A stretch of DNA of 64,000 nt from Bradyrhizobium retamae (GCF_001440415.1 NZ_LLYA01000013.1:62001-126000); one strand, 5' to 3'. Shown: positions 42,378 through 51,099, counted from the first letter of the stretch. The notes: generated from the sequence alone by a model not told the origin. Numbers and translations: made by a program.

Positions 42378-43823
42378 ATGGCCACCGAATCCGGAAAAAA
42401 ACTCTTCGTCGGCCCGCGTTTTCGGCGGATCCGCCAGCAGCTCGGGCTGTCGCAGACCCAGATTGCGGAAGGGCTCGGGATCTCGCCGAGCTACATCAAC
42501 CTGATCGAGCGGAACCAGCGGCCGGTGACGGCGCAGATCCTGCTGCGGCTGGCCGAGACCTATGATCTCGACCTGCGCGACCTCGCCACCGCCGATGAGG
42601 ACCGCTTTTTTGCCGAGCTGAATGAGATTTTCTCCGATCCGCTGTTCCGCCAGATCGACCTGCCGAAGCAGGAACTGCGCGACCTCGCCGAGCTCTGTCC
42701 GGGCGTGACCCATTCGCTGCAGCGCCTCTACGCCGCCTATACCGAGGCCCGCCGCGGCGAGACACTGGTGGCGGCCCAAATGGCCGACCGCGACGAGGGC
42801 GCCCGCTTCGAGGCCAACCCGATCGAGCGTGTGCGCGACCTGATCGAAGCCAACCGCAACTATTTTCCGGAGCTCGAACAGGCCGCGGAAAATCTGCGCG
42901 ACGAACTCCACGCCTCCGCCGAGGAACTGTTTGCCGCGCTCGCCGCGCGCTTGCGCGAAAAGCATTCGATCGTCACCCGCATCATGCCGGTCGACGTGAT
43001 GCGCGAGACGCTGCGGCGGTTCGATCGCCATCGGCGCCAGCTTCTGATTTCCGAACTGGTCGACGGCTCGGGCCGGGCCTTCCAGCTCGCGCTGCAGATT
43101 GGCCTCGCCGAATGCGGCGCGACCATCGACGCCATCGTCAACCGCGCCGGCCCGCTCGACGATACGCCGCGGCGGCTCTACCGGATTACGCTGGCGAACT
43201 ACTTCGCCGCCGCAATCATGATGCCTTATCAGCCGTTCCACAGCGCGGCGGAAAATCTGAACTACGACGTGCACGTGCTGGCGCAACGCTTCAATGCCGG
43301 CTTCGAGCAGGTGTGCCATCGCCTCACCACGCTGCAGCGGCCGAATGCGCGCGGCGTGCCGTTCTTCCTGCTGCGCGTCGACAATGCCGGCAACGTCTCC
43401 AAGCGGTTTTCGTCCGGCACGTTTCCATTTTCGAAATTCGGCGGCACCTGTCCGCTGTGGAACGTGCATTCGACCTTCGACACGCCGGACCGCCTGCTCA
43501 AGCAGGTGATCGAACTGCCCGACGGCACGCGCTACTTTTCGATTGCGCAGATGGTGCGCCGGCCGATCGCGCCGCACCCGCAGCCGCAGCCGCGCTTTGC
43601 GATCGGTCTGGGCTGCGAAATCCGTCATGCCTCGAAGCTGGTCTACGCCGCCGGGATGGATCTGGAGAAGGCGGAGGGCACGCCGATCGGCGTCAATTGC
43701 CGGCTCTGCGAGCGCGAAAATTGCAGCCAGCGTGCCGAGCCGCCGATCACGCGGACGCTGATCCTGGACGAGAACACGCGGCGGGTGTCCTCGTTTGCGT
43801 TTTCGAATGCGCGGGAGTTGTGA
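42378..43823 (+). CDS. XRE-type short-chain acyl-CoA/glyoxylate shunt regulator (RamB/ScfR-like)
   Basis: A 481-residue transcription factor. The N-terminal XRE helix-turn-helix is RIRQQLGLSQTQIAEGLGIS with PSYINLIERNQRPVT (about residues 16-50). The middle is an ImmA/IrrE-like region. The C-terminus (DUF2083-like) has a cysteine cluster VNCRLCERENC (about 439-449) as in RamB proteins, which sense short-chain acyl-CoA and control acetate and propionate use. Divergent placement from aceA strongly suggests control of the glyoxylate shunt and of itself. Activator or repressor role is not determined here. Confidence 0.9.
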   Translation: MATESGKKLFVGPRFRRIRQQLGLSQTQIAEGLGISPSYINLIERNQRPVTAQILLRLAETYDLDLRDLATADEDRFFAELNEIFSDPLFRQIDLPKQELRDLAELCPGVTHSLQRLYAAYTEARRGETLVAAQMADRDEGARFEANPIERVRDLIEANRNYFPELEQAAENLRDELHASAEELFAALAARLREKHSIVTRIMPVDVMRETLRRFDRHRRQLLISELVDGSGRAFQLALQIGLAECGATIDAIVNRAGPLDDTPRRLYRITLANYFAAAIMMPYQPFHSAAENLNYDVHVLAQRFNAGFEQVCHRLTTLQRPNARGVPFFLLRVDNAGNVSKRFSSGTFPFSKFGGTCPLWNVHSTFDTPDRLLKQVIELPDGTRYFSIAQMVRRPIAPHPQPQPRFAIGLGCEIRHASKLVYAAGMDLEKAEGTPIGVNCRLCERENCSQRAEPPITRTLILDENTRRVSSFAFSNAREL

Positions 43824-44138
43824 GACGCGCGCCCCAATAACTCGTCAGCCGAATGGCCGCCCGATGACAGGCTCCGGCGGGGCATCCAGTACGCCGCGAC
43901 TTATTTTCGCGCACGACTGGACAGGGCAAAATCACGTTGAAAAAATTGAGAAACTTTTTATTTGCGCGCCCCCCCCAGGGCCGCTCGCACACGAAAATCG
44001 CCGTCGCGGGATCGTGTGGTTGCCTGGAAGATGAAGGGATGTTCATCAGCATGCGCCGCTGCGACCGCAAGCGGGAAAAAACGGAACACCACCGCGAGCG
44101 AGGCGTTGCTTGGTTTCCTGCAACAGGAGAGACCTCCA
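43824..44138. other. Gene-free interval with repeat copies
   Basis: It holds a half copy of the CCAGTACGCCGCG repeat (43870-43900) and, before it, a copy of the CCGATGACAGGCTCCG repeat (about 43848-43880). An AT-rich stretch (43937-43966) could contain the promoter of the next gene. No gene is supported. Confidence 0.6.
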
Positions 44139-44384
44139 ATGCTGAAGACATTGATTACCGTTTCGACCGTGCTGCTCACCACGGCTGCGTTTGCGCAGGG
44201 CACGAAGTCTCCGGGCTCCTCCGAATACGCCCCGGGACAGAAGATGCAGAAGAGCAAGACTTCGACCGCGCCGGGTGCATCGGAATATGCGCCGGGACAT
44301 CAGAAAAAAACGGCGAAGGGCCATTCGGAAAGCGCGCCCGGCAAGCAGACGACAACCGGATCCGCTACGAAGAAGAAGTACTAA
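44139..44384 (+). CDS. Small secreted protein with SEYAPG repeats
   Basis: An 81-residue protein. The start is fixed by an AGGAG site 9 bases upstream and a clean signal peptide (MLKTLITVSTVLLTTAAFAQ, cleavage about residue 20). The mature part is a short repeat protein: PGSSEYAPGQK, PGASEYAPGHQ and GHSESAPGKQ, ending with a basic KKKY. It is likely disordered and periplasmic or extracellular. Small proteins with this look occur in Bradyrhizobium; no function is known. A strong hairpin terminator follows. Confidence 0.75.
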   Translation: MLKTLITVSTVLLTTAAFAQGTKSPGSSEYAPGQKMQKSKTSTAPGASEYAPGHQKKTAKGHSESAPGKQTTTGSATKKKY

Positions 44385-44397
44385 TTCTCCAACAGCG

Positions 44398-44425
44398 CGG
44401 CCCGGCATCGATGCCGGGCCGTTTT
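44398..44425 (+). terminator. Intrinsic terminator after the SEYAPG gene
   Basis: CGGCCCGGCATCGATGCCGGGCCG folds into a strong stem with a minimal loop and is followed by four T. Confidence 0.85.
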
Positions 44426-44668
44426 GCGTGCGCGTGTAGGTTGATCTTTTCCGCAGATCTCTGCGTCATTTGCACAGTGCGATGCATCAATGGACCGCTT
44501 TCTCTCACCGGAAAGCCGCATATGTGTCCTGCTGGTGACGATCACATTTAAAACGTGGGTATTCCTAATTTTGCGATGGAACGGCCATGCCGATTCGCTA
44601 GTTTTGAAAGCGGCGAATCAAGACTCGCGAGAATGGATGCAGGGCCAATGTTGCGACGCGTCAAGCTG

Positions 44669-44938
44669 ATGAACCCGTTCGAACTCGCCCAGGACCGGGT
44701 CAGTCAAGACCGGATCACCCAGGAGCGGCCGCAGCCGATCGAACGCAAGGTGATCAATTGCGCTGCGCGTGCCACGCCGGTCTGCGCCGCCTGCGGTTCC
44801 GACGACATCATCTGCCACGCCACCGCGCAATGGAGCAACGAAGCGCAGGAATGGCAGCTCGCCAACACCTTCAACCAGCCGGCGCGCTGCAACACCTGTC
44901 ACACCGACTGCAACCTGGTGTGGCTGACGCTGAATTAG
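44669..44938 (+). CDS. Small zinc-ribbon-like hypothetical protein
   Basis: An 89-residue protein (start at 44669 preferred; an upstream ATG at 44648 is possible). The first 30 residues are polar. The second half carries two CxxC-type pairs, VCAACGSDDIICHATAQW (cysteines near 41, 44 and 52) and RCNTCHTDCNLVW (near 76-83), the arrangement of a zinc ribbon. No partner gene is adjacent. Function is unknown. Confidence 0.65.
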   Translation: MNPFELAQDRVSQDRITQERPQPIERKVINCAARATPVCAACGSDDIICHATAQWSNEAQEWQLANTFNQPARCNTCHTDCNLVWLTLN

Positions 44939-44966
44939 GTGGCGGTAAACTGTTTATAGCCCGAAT

Positions 44967-45027
44967 AAGCCAACGGGTCGCGCGAACGCGCGCCCGATGA
45001 CAGGCTTCCGTGATGTGCGGGACCCGT
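44967..45027. repeat. GATGACAGGCTCCG family repeat, copy left of the VOC gene
   Basis: CAACGGGTCGCGCGAACGCG leading to CGATGACAGGCTTCCG, with small inverted arms. A near copy lies at 45727-45788, so the two bracket the VOC gene; a third shorter copy is at about 43848. Confidence 0.65.
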
Positions 45028-45077
45028 AGAATCCCGGATATCGCTTCGCTCATCCAGGCTTGTATTCCGACACGCCG

Positions 45078-45491
45078 CTAAATCTCCGCATACACTTCCA
45101 GCAGATTCCCATCGGGATCCCTGAAGAACAGCGTACGATGACCAAACGGCTGGTTGATCGGCGGCTCGAGCAGATCGACGCCGTGCCGCACCAGCTCCTC
45201 GGCGCAGCGGTCGACGTTATCAGCGGCAACCTTGAACGCGAGCTGCAGCGAAGCGCTCCCCGTGGGCGTCGGCGCATCCTTCGCCGTCCGGCTCGGCCGC
45301 GCCAGCGCGAGCGTGTTGCTGCCAATCTGGTATTCGATCCACCCCGCCGACAATTCGCGCGTCAGCGGAAAGCGCACGATGCCCTCGTAGAAGCGGCGCA
45401 TCGCCGCCATGTCGCGCACGAAGATGACGGTGTAGTCGACGGCGCGGATGGAGTGGAAGGGGGAAACGGGATGGGGATTTTGATCGTTCAC
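45078..45491 (-). CDS. VOC family protein (glyoxalase/dioxygenase fold)
   Basis: A 137-residue vicinal-oxygen-chelate protein. DYTVIFVRDMAAMRRFYEGI (about residues 19-38) opens the first beta-alpha-beta-beta-beta module, QLAFKVAADNVDRCAEEL and LFFRDPDGNLLEVYAEI complete the second, and the final Glu is a typical metal ligand. The start is GTG at 45491 with GGAGA 7 bases upstream; a longer frame is not used. Substrate class (glyoxalase, extradiol or antibiotic resistance) is not determined. It is bracketed by two copies of the same repeat. Confidence 0.88.
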   Translation of the reverse strand: MNDQNPHPVSPFHSIRAVDYTVIFVRDMAAMRRFYEGIVRFPLTRELSAGWIEYQIGSNTLALARPSRTAKDAPTPTGSASLQLAFKVAADNVDRCAEELVRHGVDLLEPPINQPFGHRTLFFRDPDGNLLEVYAEI

Positions 45492-45599
45492 GGTTGCATC
45501 TCCACTTGGCCCGCCATTATCGACGCGCTTATCACAACGTCTAGCTCTTCGGTTGGCCGCTACGCGTATTCCGACGCTGGATCGATCGCCTGCCAGATC

Positions 45600-45705
45600 G
45601 CGATCCCTCGCAGATTCGGCGCTAGAGAAGTTTGGGCGGCTGGCACTCGGACTTTCTTTGACGCTCTGCTTCCTGATTCCGCTGGGTTGGCTGATCTTCA
45701 AGTGA
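45600..45705 (+). pseudogene. Possible C-terminal remnant with one transmembrane helix
   Basis: A frame without a start codon ends at 45705 with a coherent membrane-spanning sequence (LALGLSLTLCFLIPLGWLIF, then K and stop). It could be the tail of a lost membrane protein. Codon choice is plausible but no homologue can be named. Confidence 0.25.
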
Positions 45706-45726
45706 CGACCACGACGGTTGACCGCA

Positions 45727-45788
45727 TGAGCCAACGCGCCGCGCGAAACGCGCACCCAATGACAGGCTCCGCGATATGCGGGGCGCGT
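45727..45788. repeat. GATGACAGGCTCCG family repeat, copy right of the VOC gene
   Basis: AGCCAACGCGCCGCGCGAAA followed by the CAATGACAGGCTCCGCG core. Nearly the same as the element at 44967-45027. Confidence 0.65.
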
Positions 45789-45913
45789 AAGTAAATTTAT
45801 ACCCAACTGCTGCCGTCGCGGAAGCGGTAGGATTGGCTCAACACACTTTATCGTCTGCGAATGCGGGAATACACTTCGCCAATGTTCTTATTGCCCTGAG
45901 CATCGGTTAACCC

Positions 45914-46420
45914 ATGACCCACCCTGTTGACGACGATCCATCTATGGCATCCGCTATTGGCAGATGCTCTAACAATTGGACACACGCTGAAACCACACTT
46001 GCTTGGATATTTTGTCATCTAACTAATACAACGCCAACGGTTGGCGTAACCGTCTTCAGTTTCTTTAAAGCAACTCGCACTCAACAGGACGTACTTCGAA
46101 AGCTCGGCAAGATGACGCCGTTCATGACCGACGATCTAAACTTGCGCCTGAAGGACGCACTGAAAACCTACGTTGCGTTGGCGGAAGAGCGAAACGAACT
46201 GCTGCACAACCCAATTGGACGACGTGTCGAGAACCAAGTTTATATTATGCTTAGAACGGCACTTCCCACTCCTGGTGAGCTACCGTATCGCACAAGGCCT
46301 ATAACACCGACCGAAATTGATGATCTATCGACGAGAATAAGAACCTTCAACTTAGAGCTTCGAGCTGTAGAGGGCGCCATTCGCGATGCGAAATTCGGAA
46401 TCCAAATAACAAACTCTTAG
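45914..46420 (+). CDS. Hypothetical protein with RNxxxH (HEPN-like) motif
   Basis: A 168-residue, mainly helical protein. An NNWTHAETTLAWIFCHL N-terminal helix and an AEERNELLHNP segment (about residues 94-104) carry R-N-x3-H, the catalytic signature of many HEPN ribonuclease-like domains. Base composition is clearly lower in GC than the neighbours and the codons are less biased, so the gene was probably acquired. No nucleotidyltransferase partner of the MNT type is adjacent. The HEPN assignment is tentative, and the role (toxin, defence or other) is unknown. Confidence 0.55.
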   Translation: MTHPVDDDPSMASAIGRCSNNWTHAETTLAWIFCHLTNTTPTVGVTVFSFFKATRTQQDVLRKLGKMTPFMTDDLNLRLKDALKTYVALAEERNELLHNPIGRRVENQVYIMLRTALPTPGELPYRTRPITPTEIDDLSTRIRTFNLELRAVEGAIRDAKFGIQITNS

Positions 46421-46471
46421 ACCGCCTACAAAAGCGATGGATATCGCTAAGGGTCAACCCATCCCACACGC

Positions 46472-47041
46472 TCAGGTCTTAGCGTTCGAGTCCCAGATTC
46501 CCTCCTCCGTCCAACCCAGTTCCGCGAACTCCGCCGCCCGCAACGGCGCTTCACCCGCCGAGAAGAATTCGTCGAGCTGCGGCGGGCTCACCGAGGTGCC
46601 TGAGAGCATGGCGTGGGCCTGGCCGCGATGGTGCACCTGGTGCTGAAACAGATGCAGGAGCAGACGGTCCATCCGTTCGCGCTGGATGGAAGTGCCGCGA
46701 TGCACGGAGACGATGCGCTGCAATCCGGCGGCGTCGAGCGCTTCGACGACCTTGAGCAAACGTTGATCGACTGCGGCCTGCGCTTTCTTCAGCGTGGCGA
46801 CCGTTGCGCAAGGTTCCTGATCCGCAAAGGCCGCCGGGCCGAGCGTGCCGCCTTCCATCGCGTCGACGTAGAAGTGGTCGATGATCAGGATGTGGTTGAG
46901 GGTAGCACGCAGGCTTGGAAAGAAGCCGGTTCGCTTTGCGGTGAGTTCGTCCGGCGACAGCCGCTCGCAGGCGGTGAGGAGCCGGTGGTTTGCCCAGGCG
47001 TTGTTGTACGCCATGGTGCGATAGGGAAGCACGTCATTCAT
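46472..47041 (-). CDS. DinB family protein
   Basis: A 189-residue four-helix-bundle protein of the DinB/YfiT metalloprotein family. PYRTMAYNNAWANHRLL (about 6-22) opens the first helix. The metal histidines are visible in LNHILIIDHFY (about 48-58) and FQHQVHHRGQAHAML (about 132-146). Members are often thiol-dependent (for example mycothiol) enzymes, or have no known activity. It is monocistronic. Confidence 0.9.
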   Translation of the reverse strand: MNDVLPYRTMAYNNAWANHRLLTACERLSPDELTAKRTGFFPSLRATLNHILIIDHFYVDAMEGGTLGPAAFADQEPCATVATLKKAQAAVDQRLLKVVEALDAAGLQRIVSVHRGTSIQRERMDRLLLHLFQHQVHHRGQAHAMLSGTSVSPPQLDEFFSAGEAPLRAAEFAELGWTEEGIWDSNAKT

Positions 47042-47094
47042 TTGCGTTGCCGGCGATTGGCGGATTACGCTTTCGCTAATCTAGACCCATTAGC

Positions 47095-47334
47095 TCATAC
47101 AATTTCCAAGTCGCTTGCTGGAACTTCGGTTGCCAGACCCGACTCATTCTCGACAAGCACATACACCGTCCCAACAGCCACGCCTCGTTTCTCGGCGAGC
47201 GAAGGATCTTCAATTGTCCGAAATCCAAAGACCGACCCTTGACTGAATCCATACGGGTTCGGCATCGCCCTCACGCGAACCGATGAACCATAATCAAAAG
47301 GCGGATGAGGTGGCACTATCTTATGGGTGGTCAT
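47095..47334 (-). CDS. Small hypothetical protein
   Basis: A 79-residue protein (MTTHKIVPPHPPFDYGSSVR at the start), beta-rich, with FGFRTIEDPSLAEKRGVAVG in the middle and a final ESGLATEVPASDLEIV. No recognised domain. It has lower GC than its neighbours and lies close to the HEPN-like gene, so it may belong to the same acquired patch. Confidence 0.5.
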   Translation of the reverse strand: MTTHKIVPPHPPFDYGSSVRVRAMPNPYGFSQGSVFGFRTIEDPSLAEKRGVAVGTVYVLVENESGLATEVPASDLEIV

Positions 47335-47358
47335 AGCTCCCATCTGAGGCTGGTGTTT

Positions 47359-47432
47359 GTAGGGCGGTAGCGACGCGTAACCCGCCGACTGTCACGTGGA
47401 ATGGTGGGTTACGCTGCGCTAACCCACCTACG
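47359..47432. repeat. GTGGGTTA-type inverted intergenic repeat
   Basis: GGGCGG...CGTAACCCGCC and TGGGTTACGCTGCGCTAACC form inverted arms between the small hypothetical gene and the molybdenum hydroxylase operon end. Related sequences occur at 51343, 53566, 54850 and 55904. Confidence 0.6.
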
Positions 47433-47441
47433 AAGCTCAAC

Positions 47442-49715
47442 CTACTCCGCCGCCTGCTGTGTAGGCGCTTCCAGCACCTCCAGCACCTTCGGCGGCGACA
47501 TCGGCAGGGCGTAGAAGCGTTTGCCGAGCGCGTTGTAGATGGCGTTGGCGACCGCCGCCATCACAGGCACCAGCGGCACTTCGCCGACGCCCTTGACGCC
47601 TTGCGGGTGTTTCGGGTTCGGGATTTCGACCATGATGCAGTCGATCATCGGCAGGTCGGAGCAGACAGGCATGCGATAGTCGAGGAAGCCGGGGTTATCG
47701 ACCTTGCCCTCCTTCGTGTAGATGTATTCCTCATTCAGCGCCCAGCCGATGCCTTGCGCGACGCCGCCCTGGAGCTGGCCCTCGACATAGCCGGGGTGAA
47801 TGGCGCGGCCGACATCCTGCACGGCGGTGTAGCGGATCACGCGCGCGATGCCGAGATCGACATCGACCTCGACATCGCAGACATGCGTGCCGAAACCCCC
47901 GTCCGCGCCTTGGGTGTTGAGCTGCACGCCGGCCCCAATGGGGCCGCCCATCGCGGGCGCCTTCTCAGCGAGCTCTTCCAGCGTCAGCGGCTCGAACTGG
48001 CCGGCGTTCGGGCTCGCCGGATGCGCCGCGCCGTTCTCCCACTTCACCGCCTCGGGATCGATCTCCCAGATCTTGGCCGCGCGCTCCCGCAGCGTCTGGA
48101 TGATCTTTTCGGTCGACTGCGTCACCACCATCGAAGACGCAAACAGCACGCGGCTGCCGCCGGTCAAGTTGGAGAAGCCGACCGTCTGGGTGTCGCCGAT
48201 GATGACGGAGACGCGGCGGTAGTCGATGCCGAGCAGCTCGGCGCAGATGTTGGCGATGCCGGCGCGCGAACCGCCGATATCAGGATGCCCCGTCGTGACG
48301 ACGACGTTGCCGTCCTCGGTGATGTTGACCTGCGCGGAAGATTCGCCGCCGGCGTTGAACCAGAAGCCGCTAGCCACGCCCCTCCCCCTCAGCTTGCCGT
48401 GGCCGTCGCCGAGCGGCGCGGCATAATGCGGCGAGGCTTTAGCTGCTTCCACCGTCTCGATATAGCCGATACGCGGGAAGACCGGGCCGTGCGCGGCCTT
48501 CGTTCCTTCCTTGGCGGCGTTCTTCAGGCGGAAGTCGAGCGGGTCCATCTTCAAGGCTTCCGCGACTTCGTCGAGCACGCATTCCACCGCATAGGCGCCG
48601 ATCGGCGCGCCCGGCGCGCGATAGGCTGCGACCTTCGAGCGGTTGGAGCAGACGTCGTAGCCTTCGGAGAGCAGGTTCGGGATATCGTAGGGCGTGAAGC
48701 TGCAGCCCGCGGCGCCGCGGATCGGCGAACCCGGGAACGCGCCGGCCTGCAGGTAGAAGGTGCCGTGCGCGGCGACGATCTTGCCGTCCTTCGTGGCGCC
48801 GATCGTCACCGTGCTTTTCGAGCCTGAGGTGGGGCCGGTCGCGCGCATCACCTCCTCGCGCGTCATCACCATCTTCACCGGGCGGCCGGATTTTTTCGCA
48901 AGCAGCGTCGCGAGCGGTTCGAGATAGACGATGGTCTTGCCGCCAAAGCCGCCGCCGATCTCGGCGGGGATGGCGCGGATGTCGCTCTGCGGGATGCCGG
49001 TGAGATAGGCCGTCATCGCGCGCACCATGAATTGGCCCTGGCTGGAGCTCCAGATCGTGGTCTTGCCGTCGGGCGCGACCGAAATCAGGCAGGCATGCGG
49101 CTCGATATAGCCCTGGTGCACCGGGCGCGTGGTGAAGGTGCGCTCAATGACGACGTCGGCCTTCTTGAAGCCTTCCGCGATGTCGCCCTTCTTGTGCTCG
49201 AGGCGGCCGACGATGTTGGAGGGCTTGCCGTCGAACTTGTTGAACTCGTGCAGAACAGGCGCATCGGGCTTGAGCGCGTCGTCGATCTCGATCGACCACG
49301 GCAACACCTCGTAATCGACCTCGATCAGCTTGCAGGCTTCCTCGGCGATCGCTTCCGTGGTCGCGGCGACGGCCGCTACCGGATGCCCAGGGAACAGCGC
49401 CTTGTCGCGCGCCATCACGTTGCGGCACATCCAGCGCATGTCCTGGATGCCCAGCATGACTGCGCCCTTCTCGATCGGGAAATCGACGATGTCTTTCGAG
49501 GTGACGACGGCCTTCACGCCCGGCAGCTTCTCCGCTTTCGAGGTGTCGATCGATTTGATGCGCGCATGCGGATGCGGGCTGCGCAAAACCTTGCCCCAGA
49601 TCATGCCGGGCATGGTGGTGTCGGCGGCGAACTGCGCGCGGCCGGTGACCTTGTCCATGCCGTCGGGACGGATGGTGCGCTGGCCGATCCACTTGTTGTT
49701 GGTGACGACGTTCAT
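47442..49715 (-). CDS. Xanthine dehydrogenase family molybdenum-binding subunit
   Basis: A 757-residue large subunit of a molybdenum hydroxylase (xanthine dehydrogenase/CO dehydrogenase/hydroxybenzoyl-CoA reductase superfamily). It carries the molybdopterin-binding domains: GRAQFAADTTMPGMIWGKVL near the start, EIGGGFGGKT (about residues 251-260), and MTREEVMRATGPT. The loop at the Mo site reads AYRAPGAPIGAYAVE (about 364-378), not the AYxCSFR of type I CO dehydrogenase nor AYRGAGR of type II, so CO oxidation is unlikely. The substrate is unknown. It is last gene in an FAD, 2Fe-2S, Mo order operon. Confidence 0.92.
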   Translation of the reverse strand: MNVVTNNKWIGQRTIRPDGMDKVTGRAQFAADTTMPGMIWGKVLRSPHPHARIKSIDTSKAEKLPGVKAVVTSKDIVDFPIEKGAVMLGIQDMRWMCRNVMARDKALFPGHPVAAVAATTEAIAEEACKLIEVDYEVLPWSIEIDDALKPDAPVLHEFNKFDGKPSNIVGRLEHKKGDIAEGFKKADVVIERTFTTRPVHQGYIEPHACLISVAPDGKTTIWSSSQGQFMVRAMTAYLTGIPQSDIRAIPAEIGGGFGGKTIVYLEPLATLLAKKSGRPVKMVMTREEVMRATGPTSGSKSTVTIGATKDGKIVAAHGTFYLQAGAFPGSPIRGAAGCSFTPYDIPNLLSEGYDVCSNRSKVAAYRAPGAPIGAYAVECVLDEVAEALKMDPLDFRLKNAAKEGTKAAHGPVFPRIGYIETVEAAKASPHYAAPLGDGHGKLRGRGVASGFWFNAGGESSAQVNITEDGNVVVTTGHPDIGGSRAGIANICAELLGIDYRRVSVIIGDTQTVGFSNLTGGSRVLFASSMVVTQSTEKIIQTLRERAAKIWEIDPEAVKWENGAAHPASPNAGQFEPLTLEELAEKAPAMGGPIGAGVQLNTQGADGGFGTHVCDVEVDVDLGIARVIRYTAVQDVGRAIHPGYVEGQLQGGVAQGIGWALNEEYIYTKEGKVDNPGFLDYRMPVCSDLPMIDCIMVEIPNPKHPQGVKGVGEVPLVPVMAAVANAIYNALGKRFYALPMSPPKVLEVLEAPTQQAAE

Positions 49716-49733
49716 TGGGCTGTCTCCCGAAAA

Positions 49734-50210
49734 TTAGTTCGCGCGCATTTCGGCCGCGGTTTCCATCACCGCGCGGACGATCTTGTCATAGCCGGTGCAC
49801 CGGCAGAGGTTGCCGGCGAGCCAGAAGCGGACTTCCTCCTCACTCGGGTCCGGATTTTTCTTGAGCAGCGCGTCAGAGGCGACGAGCATGCCCGACGTGC
49901 AGATGCCGCACTGGAGCGCGGCCATTTCCAGGAATTTCTGCTGCAGTGGATGCAATTTCTCGCCCTGCGCCAGGCCCTCGATGGTCCTGATCTCGTGGCC
50001 CTCGGATTCTACCGCGAGCATCAGGCAGGAGCAGACCAGTCGATCGTCAATCGTGATCGAGCAGGCGCCGCAATCGCCGGAGGCGCAGCCTTCCTTGGAG
50101 CCGGTCAGGGCCAGCGGTCCGCGTAGCGCGTCGAGCATGGTGTCTGATGGCTCGCACAGAAATTCCATCGGCTCGCCGTTGATGGTGGTCGTGACGTGAA
50201 CTTTGGCCAT
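49734..50210 (-). CDS. (2Fe-2S)-binding subunit of molybdenum hydroxylase
   Basis: A 158-residue electron-transfer subunit with two [2Fe-2S] clusters. The ferredoxin-type N-terminal cluster ligands are in GCASGDCGACSITIDDRLVC (about residues 42-61), and the second-domain ligands are in QCGICTSGML (about 98-107) and NLCRCTGYDKIV (about 132-143). It begins 17 bases after the FAD subunit and is followed by the Mo subunit after 18 bases. Confidence 0.95.
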   Translation of the reverse strand: MAKVHVTTTINGEPMEFLCEPSDTMLDALRGPLALTGSKEGCASGDCGACSITIDDRLVCSCLMLAVESEGHEIRTIEGLAQGEKLHPLQQKFLEMAALQCGICTSGMLVASDALLKKNPDPSEEEVRFWLAGNLCRCTGYDKIVRAVMETAAEMRAN

Positions 50211-50226
50211 GAATTGTTTTCCGATC

Positions 50227-51099
50227 TCAATTCTTTTGGGTCGCGCGTTGGGCGGCGATCGCGGCGGTGCGCTTGAGCAGCACGCCGGCCACCTTGACGC
50301 GATAGGCGATGGTGCCGCGCTTGTCGTCGATCGGGCGGCAGGCGGCGGAGCATGCAGCGGCGGCCTTCGCCAGCGCGGCGTCGTCGAGCTTTGAGCCGAT
50401 CAGCGCATTGGCGGCGTCTTCGACCAGCAGCACGGTCGGCGCGACGGCGCCAAGACCGATGCGGGCGGCGGTGACGATGCCGTCCTTCATGGTGAGGCTG
50501 ACACCGCAGCCGACCACGGCGATGTCCATTTCGGTGCGCGGTATCATGCGCAAATAAGCATCGCTCGATCCGGGTGGGCGCGGCGGCAGCGTGAAGCTGA
50601 CGAGGATCTCGCCGGGCTTTAAGTTGGTGCGGCCGGGGCCGGCGGGGACGTCCTCCACCTTCATTTCGCGGCGGCCATCCGGGCCCTGCACGGTGACGAT
50701 GGCGCCGGCCGCGACCATCGCGGGCACGCTATCGCCCGCGGGCGAGCCGTTGCAGAGATTGCCGCCGGCGGAGGCGCGGCCCTGCACCTGCTTGGAACCG
50801 ATCAGGTTCACGGCCTCCAGCACGCCGGGCCAGACCTTGCCGAACGTCTCGTGTTCCGCGAGCGCCATGCCGGAGACGGCGGCGCCAACGCGAAAGCCGC
50901 CATCGGCGGTCTGTTCGATTGCCGTCACTTCGGGGATCTTCTTGATGTCGACGATCACGCCGGGCTTGAGCACGCCCGATCGCATCTGCACCAGAAGATC
51001 GGTACCGCCGGCCAGGATGCGCGCGGCGCTGCCGGCCTTCGCAAATGCACCGACCGCTTCGTCAAGCGTATCAGGCGCCAAATATCGGAGTTCCGTCAT
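50227..51099 (-). CDS. FAD-binding subunit of molybdenum hydroxylase
   Basis: A 290-residue FAD subunit. The FAD-binding loop is AARILAGGTDLLVQMRSG (about residues 24-41). VQGRASAGGNLCNGSPAGDS (about 106-125) and IPRTEMDIAVVG are typical of CoxM/XdhB-type proteins. It is first gene of the operon with the 2Fe-2S and Mo subunits (medium-small-large order, as in cox operons). Electrons probably pass from Mo via the clusters to FAD and then to an acceptor; the substrate is undetermined. Confidence 0.94.
   Translation of the reverse strand: MTELRYLAPDTLDEAVGAFAKAGSAARILAGGTDLLVQMRSGVLKPGVIVDIKKIPEVTAIEQTADGGFRVGAAVSGMALAEHETFGKVWPGVLEAVNLIGSKQVQGRASAGGNLCNGSPAGDSVPAMVAAGAIVTVQGPDGRREMKVEDVPAGPGRTNLKPGEILVSFTLPPRPPGSSDAYLRMIPRTEMDIAVVGCGVSLTMKDGIVTAARIGLGAVAPTVLLVEDAANALIGSKLDDAALAKAAAACSAACRPIDDKRGTIAYRVKVAGVLLKRTAAIAAQRATQKN

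Larger units (their letters stand above)
45492..45913. other. Interval without a complete gene
   Basis: No complete gene is supported. It holds a possible C-terminal remnant (45600-45705) and a copy of the GATGACAGGCTCCG repeat. Confidence 0.5.

Noticed and set aside
46485..46505. GTTCGAGTCCC resembling a tRNA T-loop
   Set aside because: It lies inside the 3' end of the DinB gene and no cloverleaf could be formed around it.
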